Shown in pieces: positions 56,354 through 64,000 of a DNA stretch of 64,000 bases. The notes beneath the pieces were generated by a model. It had not been told where the DNA came from. It was given only the letters and a program-made list of their open reading frames with translations, and searched no databases. Source of the stretch: Prosthecobacter debontii (lineage in GTDB: Bacteria; Verrucomicrobiota; Verrucomicrobiia; Verrucomicrobiales; Akkermansiaceae); the NCBI GenBank assembly GCA_945862245.1, contig CAMAXN010000001.1, positions 118,753 to 182,752 of the forward strand. The letters run 5' to 3'. Within the stretch, counting starts at the first letter, position 1; the number at the start of each line of letters is the position of its first letter. The translations under genes were made by a program, and so were the position numbers.

Positions 56354-56926
56354 TTATTTCTCCTGAGTGGAGAGCGCGATTTGCGAGAGGCTGGCGAGGA
56401 ATCCGTCGGCGGGATCGGCCTTACGTTTGTGGCTTACGGGAGCTTCATTTTCGGCAATGAGAGACGCGAAGGGGTGCGGCAAACCGTCCCGGCGAAGTTT
56501 GCGCAGGGTGACCTCAACAACATTGGCGATCGTGTAGCGGTCGAGGATGTTTGCGATAGCGTTGCGGACATCGATCATGACCATGCGCAGGCCGCAATGC
56601 TCCTCGTCCGGGCAGGTGCAGCGCTGATAGGCGTTTTCCGACGCGCAGCAGATGGGAGCGAGGCGACCATCTATCAGGCGGACGACATCACCGATGCGAA
56701 TCTGATCGGCGGGTTTGGCGAGAAAATAGCCGCCCGATTTGCCACGTTTGGCATCCACGATTCCAGCCTCACGGAGTTCATTGAGTATGCGCTCCACGAA
56801 TTTCACCGGCAGACGGTTGGCTTCAGCGAGATCGATGGCGGAGATTGTATGTAGTCCGATCTCGCTCGCGATGCCGAGATGGATCGTGGCGCGGAGTGCG
56901 TATTCTGCTTTTTTGGAAAGGTTCAT
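56354..56926 (-). CDS. Rrf2 family transcriptional regulator
   Basis: MNLSKKAEYALRATIHLG, AEANRLPVKFVERILNELREAGIVDAKRGKSGGYFLAKP; Cys cluster ICCASENAYQRCTCPDEEHCG. Confidence 0.9.
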   Translation of the reverse strand: MNLSKKAEYALRATIHLGIASEIGLHTISAIDLAEANRLPVKFVERILNELREAGIVDAKRGKSGGYFLAKPADQIRIGDVVRLIDGRLAPICCASENAYQRCTCPDEEHCGLRMVMIDVRNAIANILDRYTIANVVEVTLRKLRRDGLPHPFASLIAENEAPVSHKRKADPADGFLASLSQIALSTQEK

Positions 56927-57122
56927 GCGAAAGACGACAAACTAGTAGGAATTAAAGGAAGTCTTTACAAGGATTTTTTCAGAAATTTTCAATGCGGCTG
57001 AATCGCTTGTAAAACAAGAGAGTTTTGGCGGATCGGAAATGTGCTTAAACGTAATCTATCCACCCGAATCCGACGATGGTTTTAAAAGATCAGCGTTTAA
57101 ATTAACCTTTCACGGTAGGGAA

Positions 57123-57377
57123 TCAGATAGCCAGTTCCTCCAACAGCGCTAAGAGCTTCGGAGCTTCGGAGCTTCGGAGATTCGGAGATTCGGAGATTCG
57201 GAGATTCGGAGATTCGGAAAGCGCGGCGAACATGGTGGAGCGGGAGCGCGGGTTGCGGATGCACGCGGAGCCGGCCTCGCGGGAGATGCGCTCCGCCTCT
57301 TTTCTCAGAGATTTGATTTCATCCGCAGGAAACACACTACGGTGTATTTCAAAGCCTTCTTGGGCAAGGATTCTCAT
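57123..57377 (-). pseudogene. Truncated N-terminus of a phytanoyl-CoA dioxygenase-like gene carrying an 8-bp tandem repeat
   Basis: GFEIHRSVFPADEIKSLRKEAERISREAGSACIRNPRSRSTMFAALSES resembles PhyH N-termini; no downstream dioxygenase domain in any frame. Confidence 0.5.
57153..57216 (+). repeat. Microsatellite: 8 copies of an 8-bp unit (3x gagcttcg + 5x gagattcg)
   Basis: Direct reading, perfect within each sub-type. Confidence 0.97.
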
Positions 57378-57380
57378 ACG

Positions 57381-57785
57381 TCATGGGATGACGAACGCGC
57401 CGGGGATGCCGGTGTCGAGGGTGGCGAGCTGGAGTCCGTGCTTTTCCGCGAGGGCGAGAAGGTGGGCGTCGGTGGTGTGTTTGGGGTTCTTGCACCAGGC
57501 GGGAAAGTCGCGGCAGGATGAAAGATCGTCTGGGAGAAGCATGAGGTGGTCGCCGAGCCGTGCTCGTTGCCTGCGGAGCACATCCACAGCTTTCTTAATA
57601 GACACCTCGCCATTACTTCGCAGCGCCGAAACGCGGACAAAACCAAGCTCGATGATGGATGTGGTGTGGAAAAGGGAGGCGGTGGATTCCGCCATGCCGG
57701 TGATCCATCGGTCCACTCTGGAATGATGGGTGTGATCCGCCCATCCCCATGCCACCATGACGTTGACATCAAGCAGATAGTTCAT
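57381..57785 (-). CDS. PIN-domain (VapC-like) toxin
   Basis: YLLDVNVMVAWGWADHTHHSRVDRWI, TDAHLLALAEKHGLQLATLDTGI. Confidence 0.85.
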   Translation of the reverse strand: MNYLLDVNVMVAWGWADHTHHSRVDRWITGMAESTASLFHTTSIIELGFVRVSALRSNGEVSIKKAVDVLRRQRARLGDHLMLLPDDLSSCRDFPAWCKNPKHTTDAHLLALAEKHGLQLATLDTGIPGAFVIP

Positions 57786-58030
57786 GGGAAATCGGAGAGC
57801 ATTTCTTTCACCGATTCGTTGGTCAGGGGAATGTAGCTGGGATCTCCGGCGAAAACCCTTACTCCCGAGTATTTTGCGATCACGGTTTTGGGGGTCTTTG
57901 GCTTATTGTATGTCACCTCGCCATCCATTCTTCGGCGGATGAATTCAGATAGTGAAAGTCCGGCTGCCTTCGCTTGGCGCCGGTAAGCCTTGAGCTTATC
58001 CTCTTCGATTTTAAAACTCACCGTAGTCAT
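57782..58030 (-). CDS. Ribbon-helix-helix type antitoxin (VapB-like)
   Basis: MTTVSFKIEEDKLKAYRRQAKAAGLSLSEFIRRRMDG; 4-nt overlap with the PIN toxin gene. Confidence 0.75.
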   Translation of the reverse strand: MTTVSFKIEEDKLKAYRRQAKAAGLSLSEFIRRRMDGEVTYNKPKTPKTVIAKYSGVRVFAGDPSYIPLTNESVKEMLSDFP

Positions 58031-58032
58031 GG

Positions 58033-58047
58033 GTATTACGGTAATAC
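58033..58047. promoter_or_regulatory. Perfect palindrome GTATTAC-G-GTAATAC, candidate TA operator
   Basis: Lies 2 bp upstream of the antitoxin ATG. Confidence 0.6.
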
Positions 58048-58061
58048 GTTGAGCCGCGTTT

Positions 58062-59402
58062 TCAAGAAGCATCTGCTGCCAGCTCCTCAAGCAAGGCCTG
58101 GTTGAGGCGGATGCCGGCCTCGAAGTTTTCGATGGGGAAATTTTCGTTGGGGGAGTGGATCTGGGCGTCGGCGAGGGCGAGGCCGAGGAGGAGGGTGTCC
58201 ACTCCGAGGATATCGCGGAAGGCTTGGACGATGGGGATGGAGCCGCCCTCGCGGATGAGCATGGGCTCGCCGGGGAAGGTGCGTTTCAGGGCGCGCTGGG
58301 CGGCTTTTCCGAAATCGGAATGCGGATCGCAGGCGTAGGGCTTACCGTCGTGGCCGATCTCGATCTCTAGTTTCACGCCGGGCGGGCAGTGTTTTTCCAG
58401 ATGGGCTTTGACCTGTTGGAGAATGGTTTTTGGGTCTTGGTCGGGGACGAGGCGGAAGGAGAATTTCACGAAAGCCTCGGCGGGGATGACGGTTTTCGAT
58501 CCCTCGCCCTGGTAGCCGCCACCGATTCCGTTCACCTCGGCGGTGGGGCGGGCGAAGACGCGCTCGGCGGAGTTGTAGCCGGGTTCACCGAAGGTGGCGG
58601 GGGAGCCGGTGACTTTCAGGTAGTCCTCGTCGGAAACGCCGGGAACTTTCGCCCACATTTCGCGTTCCCAGGGTTCGAGCGGGCGGACGTCGTCGTAGAA
58701 GCCCTCGATGGCGACCGTGCCATCAGGCAGGTGCAGCGAGGATACCAAGCGGGCAACGGCGGTGGCGGGGTTGGCGACGGCTCCGCCGAAAATGCCGGAA
58801 TGCAGGTCGCGCGCGGGGCCGGTGATTTTCACTTCGCAACAGGCGATGCCGCGGAGTCCATAGCCGAGCGTGCCGGTATTTGGCGCGACCATTCCGGTGT
58901 CGGAGATCGCGATGATGTCGCAGGCGAGCTCGGCCTTATGTTTTTCTAGGAAAGGCGCGAGGTTCGGGGAGCCGATCTCCTCCTCGCCTTCGAAAAGCAG
59001 GATGATGTTCACGGGCAGCTCGCCTTTTTCCGCGAGGGTTTTCTCTACGCCGAGAATATGGGCGAGCATCTGGCCTTTATTGTCAGTGGAGCCGCGTGCC
59101 CAGATTTTCCCGTTGCGGATTTCCGGGGCGAAAGGTGGACTGTCCCAGAGATTCAGCGGATCGACCGGCTGGACATCGTAATGACCGTAGATGAGGACGG
59201 TTTTCCGGTCCGCTTTGTGGGCGTTGCGGGCTACCACGATGGGGTTGCCGGGCGTCTCGTGAAGCTGTGTGTCCATCCCGGCGGCGGAGAGTTTCCCGAC
59301 GATCCAGTTCGCGCAGTCGCGGACGTCGGACTTGTGATTTGAATCAGTGGAGACGCTGGGGAAGGAGAGGAAAGCGAAGAGGTCTTGGAGTTCGGGAGTC
59401 AT
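58062..59402 (-). CDS. M20 family dipeptidase
   Basis: VLIYGHYDVQPVDP, ARGSTDNKGQMLAHI, FEGEEEIGSPNL, IREGGSIPIVQAF. Confidence 0.92.
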   Translation of the reverse strand: MTPELQDLFAFLSFPSVSTDSNHKSDVRDCANWIVGKLSAAGMDTQLHETPGNPIVVARNAHKADRKTVLIYGHYDVQPVDPLNLWDSPPFAPEIRNGKIWARGSTDNKGQMLAHILGVEKTLAEKGELPVNIILLFEGEEEIGSPNLAPFLEKHKAELACDIIAISDTGMVAPNTGTLGYGLRGIACCEVKITGPARDLHSGIFGGAVANPATAVARLVSSLHLPDGTVAIEGFYDDVRPLEPWEREMWAKVPGVSDEDYLKVTGSPATFGEPGYNSAERVFARPTAEVNGIGGGYQGEGSKTVIPAEAFVKFSFRLVPDQDPKTILQQVKAHLEKHCPPGVKLEIEIGHDGKPYACDPHSDFGKAAQRALKRTFPGEPMLIREGGSIPIVQAFRDILGVDTLLLGLALADAQIHSPNENFPIENFEAGIRLNQALLEELAADAS

Positions 59403-59547
59403 CGTTGGTGAAGCCTAGAACGGGTATGGCTCGCCGCAAAGAAAAACGATGTGGGACAGGGCGAGAAGTGAGGCGTGCCAGCACCAGTGGGCAAATTCAT
59501 TTAATTTCTTGAGTGATTTACGATCCGACGGAAGTATCAATTCCATC

Positions 59548-60573
59548 ATGAAATTAAAAATTTGGATTGGCGTGGTTTGCGGGCTTGCGATGGGAGTGGC
59601 TTTCGCAGAGGTGAAACTCGAAGCAGGAAACGGTTTCCTGAAATTCACGGGCGGTGAGGGAGCGGGTAAAGGCAAGCACGTGGTGCTGCTCGCCGGTGAT
59701 GAGGAATACCGTTCCGAGGAGGCTATGCCGCTGATGGCGAGGATCCTCGCGGAAAAGCACGGCTTCGATACCACGGTGCTCTTCTCTGCAGATGCAGACG
59801 GCACGATCAACCCCATAGCAGCCGGCAACCTTTCCGGCGCGGAGGCTATCGATTCTGCTGACGCTCTGGTCATGTCCCTACGCTTCCGCAACTGGGATGA
59901 TGCCACCATGGAAAAGTTCAAGGCGACCGTGGAGAAAGGCGTGCCCATCATCGGGCTGCGCACCAGCACTCACGCTTTCAATTTCCCAAATGAAAGCAAG
60001 TGGGTGGATTGGTCATGGAACCACCAGACAGGTGGCTTCGGGCGCACTTTTCTCGGCGAGACGTGGATCAGCCACTGGGGAAAACACAAGGGCGAGGCGA
60101 CCCGCGCGGTGCTCGAGCCTGGGCAAGAGAAAAACCCTTTGCTTAGTGGCGTTGCAGGCGCTTTCGGCGATACCGATGTCTACGAAGCTGCACCACCGGA
60201 GGACGCAATCATCTTGCTGCGGGGGCTTGTCCTAAAAGATATGACTGAAGGCAGCGAACCTGCAGATTACAAGAAGAACACCCGTGCGAGTGTGGAGCAA
60301 AAAGTAAACGAACCGGCGATGCCCGTGGCGTGGTCGCGCGAGGTGAAAAACGCCGCCGGAACCACCAACAAGGTGCTCACCACGACCATGGGCTCCTCCA
60401 CCGACCTCAAGAGCGAAGGCCTACGCAGGCTAGTAGTGAACGGGGTTTTCTGGGGACTGGGCATCAAGATACCGGAAAAGGCGGATGTCACTTTACCGGA
60501 CGATTTCACCCCCACGGACTACGGCTTCAACGCCTATAAGCAAGGGATGAAAGCGGCGGATTTCGCGAAGTGA
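59548..60573 (+). CDS. ThuA-like domain secreted protein
   Basis: Signal peptide MKLKIWIGVVCGLAMGVAFA; HVVLLAGDEEYRSEEAMPLMARILAEKHGFDTTVLF, GVPIIGLRTSTHAF. Confidence 0.82.
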   Translation: MKLKIWIGVVCGLAMGVAFAEVKLEAGNGFLKFTGGEGAGKGKHVVLLAGDEEYRSEEAMPLMARILAEKHGFDTTVLFSADADGTINPIAAGNLSGAEAIDSADALVMSLRFRNWDDATMEKFKATVEKGVPIIGLRTSTHAFNFPNESKWVDWSWNHQTGGFGRTFLGETWISHWGKHKGEATRAVLEPGQEKNPLLSGVAGAFGDTDVYEAAPPEDAIILLRGLVLKDMTEGSEPADYKKNTRASVEQKVNEPAMPVAWSREVKNAAGTTNKVLTTTMGSSTDLKSEGLRRLVVNGVFWGLGIKIPEKADVTLPDDFTPTDYGFNAYKQGMKAADFAK

Positions 60574-60594
60574 TCTGCCTCAAATCTGCTTGCG

Positions 60595-60624
60595 GCGGCG
60601 GCAAAATCCCTCCGCCGCTTTTTT
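60595..60624 (+). terminator. Rho-independent terminator
   Basis: gcggcgg-caaaatccct-ccgccgc-tttttt, 22 bp after the ThuA-like stop. Confidence 0.85.
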
Positions 60625-60675
60625 ATGTCGTGAAGTGGCACCGAAACGGCTAAGCATCTTTGTGATGAACTAAGC

Positions 60676-62091
60676 ATGGCCATGCAGCAGGAATTAGAAC
60701 TCGATACCCACCAGAAAGCCCTCAAGATCAATCTTGACCCGCGGTGGTATGGCAGCTTTGCCGAGATCGGCGCCGGACAGGAGGTGGTGCGCTGGTTTTT
60801 CCGCGTCGGTGGTGCCGCAGGAACCGTCGCAAAAAGCATGTCGGCCTACGATATGACTGTGAGCGACGCGATATACGGCAGCGGTGACCGCTATGTTTCT
60901 CAATCACGCTGTCAGGCGATGCTAGATTGGGAGTTCAGCCTCAATGTCGAAAGGCTCAACGCACAGCGTGGCGATACTACCGCCTTCTTCGCATTTGCGG
61001 ATACCGTGGTGGCTCGCTCGTTTCAAGGCGGTAACGAATGCCATGGCTGGATGGGCCTGAAATTCCAATCCCGACCCCTCGATCCTCCTAGCCAGATCAT
61101 GATCCATGTGCGGATGTTGGACGCCGAAGCCTCGCTCCAGCAGGAAGCGCTAGGCATCGTCGGTGTAAATCTTCTTTACGGCGGATTTTTTCTCCATCAC
61201 GAACCTGAGATACTCGTGGAAAGCCTTCTGGATAAGCTCACCACTGGCCGGATGGAGATCGACATGATCAAGTTTGAGGGCATTGAGTTCCGAGCCGTGG
61301 ATAACCGCCTTATGGCGCTCAAACTCGTCCAGCTAGGTCTTAGTGGCGCAGCGATGTTCGGTGCAAGCGGCGAGGTGCTCCAGCCATCCGATGTGCTTTA
61401 CAAAAAAGCAGTGCTCGTTGAGCGCGGTAGCTTTCGTCCGCCTACCCGGGTCAATTTCGACATGCTCGAATGCGCACTGCAAAAATTCACATCTGATTCC
61501 TCTGTGGCGGACAAGGAGGTGCTGCCCATTTTCGAACTGACCATGCGTAATTTGCTCGCCGGAGGCAGAGATGTGGATCGGCGGGATTTCCTCGCGCGCG
61601 CCGATCTTCTCGCCGCCTGTGGGATGACCGTGCTGATCTCCGATTATTTCGAATACTACCGCCTCGCTGCCTACCTTTCCTGGCGGACAAAGGAGAGGAT
61701 CGGCATCGTAATGGGTGTGCCTTCGCTCATCGAACTTTTCGACGAGCGATATTACGCTACGCTCCCCGGCGGTATCCTCGAAAGTTTTGGGCGCCTGTTT
61801 AAGCACAATCTCAAGTTATACGTCTACCCGCTGCTCGACGCTGCAAACGGCAGCACAATCACAAAAAACACCATGAAGGTCGCTCCCGAGCTTGAAAAAC
61901 TTTATGGCTACCTCGCTGATCGCGGCAGCTTTGTCGATCTCGACAACTTCAACCCCGAAGTCCTCGGCATTTTCTCGCGGGATGTTCTTTCAAAAATTTC
62001 AGCAGGAGACGCCTCGTGGGAAAGTATGGTGCCGGATGAGGTGGCTGCCTTGATCAAAACGAGACGATTTTTCGGCTACAAACCGGCCTGA
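60676..62091 (+). CDS. Conserved hypothetical protein
   Basis: 471-aa ORF starting MAMQQELELDTHQKALKINLDPRWYGSFAEIGAGQEVVRWFFRVGGAAGTVAKSMSAYDM; no catalytic motif recognised. Confidence 0.8.
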   Translation: MAMQQELELDTHQKALKINLDPRWYGSFAEIGAGQEVVRWFFRVGGAAGTVAKSMSAYDMTVSDAIYGSGDRYVSQSRCQAMLDWEFSLNVERLNAQRGDTTAFFAFADTVVARSFQGGNECHGWMGLKFQSRPLDPPSQIMIHVRMLDAEASLQQEALGIVGVNLLYGGFFLHHEPEILVESLLDKLTTGRMEIDMIKFEGIEFRAVDNRLMALKLVQLGLSGAAMFGASGEVLQPSDVLYKKAVLVERGSFRPPTRVNFDMLECALQKFTSDSSVADKEVLPIFELTMRNLLAGGRDVDRRDFLARADLLAACGMTVLISDYFEYYRLAAYLSWRTKERIGIVMGVPSLIELFDERYYATLPGGILESFGRLFKHNLKLYVYPLLDAANGSTITKNTMKVAPELEKLYGYLADRGSFVDLDNFNPEVLGIFSRDVLSKISAGDASWESMVPDEVAALIKTRRFFGYKPA

Positions 62092-62096
62092 TACCA

Positions 62097-62957
62097 TCAT
62101 AGGCCTCTCCAGCGGAGCGTGATGTCTCCATAGGCATCGATCCGGCGATCGCGAAAAAACGGCCAGATCCGACGAAAATCCTCGACCTTGGCGAAGTCCA
62201 CATCGTGGTGGATGATTTCCTCCTGATCTACGGAAGCTTTTGCCACAATCTCGCCATACGGATTCGCTACGAAAGATTGCCCCCAGAACTCTGTGCCATC
62301 ATGGGTGCCAGCCCGGTTGATCGCCGCGAGATAACAGCCGTTGGCTACCGCATGGCCGCGCTGGACTGTTTCCCAAGCGCAATGCTGCGCTGCACCAAGT
62401 TCCTCCTTTTCCGAAGCGAGCCATCCGATTGCGGTTGGATAAATGAGCAGCTCCGCACCGCCCAATGCCATCAGCCGCGCCGCCTCCGGATACCACTGAT
62501 CCCAACAGATCAGTACACCAATTTTTCCAAACGCCGTATCCCATACCGGCCAGCCGCTGTCACCTGGGGTGAAATAGAACTTCTCCTCAAAACCGGGATC
62601 CTGCGGGATATGAGACTTTCGGTACAGTCCGAGTAGGCTGCCATCTGCATTATGGATCGCCGCCGTGTTGTGGTAAAGACCCGGCCCGCGGTGCTCGAAC
62701 AGTGAGGCAACGATCACAACACCCAACTCCGCCGCCAACAAGCCAATCCGATCTGTGATAGGTCCCGGCAAACGGTCGGCGAGATCAAACAGCGAAGCGT
62801 CTTCCAGCGTGCAGAAATACGGAGTAAGAAAAAGCTCCTGCGTGGCGATGATTTGAGCACCTTCTGCAGCGGCTCTTCGGATCAGGTATTCATGATGGTC
62901 GAAGGCTTCTTGTTTCGTTGCGAAGGTCCTGCTCTGGAGTAGTGCGATTCGTGGCAT
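62097..62957 (-). CDS. aguB: Carbon-nitrogen hydrolase, N-carbamoylputrescine amidase-like
   Basis: Nitrilase Glu-Lys-Cys set: TQELFLTPYFC, YRKSHIP, GVLICWDQWYPEAARLMALGGAELLIYPTAIG. Confidence 0.9.
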   Translation of the reverse strand: MPRIALLQSRTFATKQEAFDHHEYLIRRAAAEGAQIIATQELFLTPYFCTLEDASLFDLADRLPGPITDRIGLLAAELGVVIVASLFEHRGPGLYHNTAAIHNADGSLLGLYRKSHIPQDPGFEEKFYFTPGDSGWPVWDTAFGKIGVLICWDQWYPEAARLMALGGAELLIYPTAIGWLASEKEELGAAQHCAWETVQRGHAVANGCYLAAINRAGTHDGTEFWGQSFVANPYGEIVAKASVDQEEIIHHDVDFAKVEDFRRIWPFFRDRRIDAYGDITLRWRGL

Positions 62958-63412
62958 GGCGTCTTGGTTGTGGGGATCGTGATTGCGTTTCGGGGGGAAT
63001 TCAAGAAATCGATGGAGGGAGATGGGAGGAGCTAATTAACTAAAACCAAAATAGTGGATAACCTAAATAGTGGTAAAACTACTATGATCCTAGTATAAAT
63101 AAAAGAGTATGCGGCTAGAAATTACAGCCAAACTCGCCAGAGAGATTGAAATACTCCTTTTTTTCGCCTGAACATGAGATTAAAGAAGGTAATATGCGTT
63201 ATGCCCCACAACTTCTGCTTCCTTAAGCCTACGTAAAATATAGGGATTCTGAGATCCCCCCAAGAAAAGTTAAAAAAATACCAAAAACAGATTGACCTCA
63301 ACCTATCGGTAAGATTAGGGTTTCCCGTCGACGCTACATGCAGCGACGCGAGAGACAGCAAGTCGGTCGCGGTAAGTAATTACCCGATCGGCTTTTTAGT
63401 CCCCTCGAAGCA

Positions 63413-63424
63413 AGCTCTTTGATA
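63413..63424 (+). promoter_or_regulatory. rRNA leader boxA-like antitermination element
   Basis: agctctttgata versus boxA consensus tgctctttaaca, about 170 bp upstream of 16S. Confidence 0.55.
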
Positions 63425-63495
63425 GTGTGACTCAGCTAAAACGATGCCAAACGCATACGTAAATGCTGAGATGAAGAAAAAGATTAAATTGTGCG

Positions 63496-63515
63496 CTGCG
63501 CGAAATGTCGCGCAG
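63496..63515 (+). other. rRNA leader hairpin
   Basis: ctgcgcga-aatg-tcgcgcag, perfect 8-bp stem. Confidence 0.65.
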
Positions 63516-63589
63516 TACGTAAGGACTTAGGTTCTTATAAGGTCAATTTGGAATACGATCTCCTTAAATGGAGACGCCAACCGAATTTT

Positions 63590-64000
<411 letters not shown>

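Noticed and set aside
57153-57216. Short tandem repeats as a CRISPR array
   Set aside because: 8-bp units without spacers; no cas genes in the window.

Overview
The window is a verrucomicrobial-type (PVC) bacterial chromosome segment. This placement is inferred from the 5' 16S rRNA sequence at the right edge and from gene content. Left to right it holds: (1) an elongasome operon on the minus strand: RNase E/G (cut at the left edge), PBP2, mreD, mreC, mreB; (2) a housekeeping block: phosphoesterase, rsgA, miaA, CcsA/HemX-like, hemA, rsmC-like, hemL, with a RAYT transposase flanked by two ~133-bp copies of a palindromic repeat; (3) a dcw cell-division/peptidoglycan cluster: mraZ, rsmH, ftsL-like, ftsI, murE, murF, mraY, murD, LysM protein, ftsW. 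A tandem hairpin array lies between mraZ and rsmH, and murG/murC do not follow ftsW; (4) metabolic genes: alpha-hydroxy-acid oxidase, thiH, SMP-30, maf, lipid kinase, SanA-like; (5) an accessory module of about 16 kb: a LytTR-type two-component system divergent from a five-gene secreted/surface operon that includes a self-cleaving-type S74 tail-fibre protein and a 2738-aa giant secreted protein. A 21-bp-period direct repeat sits in the divergent promoter region, and the module is bracketed by an identical 22-bp direct repeat; (6) a gene graveyard, then a sulfate-uptake locus (cysA/W/T, sbp, porin, YezD, Rrf2); (7) a VapBC-type toxin-antitoxin pair, M20 peptidase, ThuA-like protein, conserved hypothetical, amidohydrolase and the rRNA leader plus start of 16S. 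The best candidates for undescribed biology are the LytTR/S74/giant-protein module and the intergenic hairpins whose loops are conserved while their stems differ. All calls come from reading the sequence and the supplied ORF translations. No database search was run.
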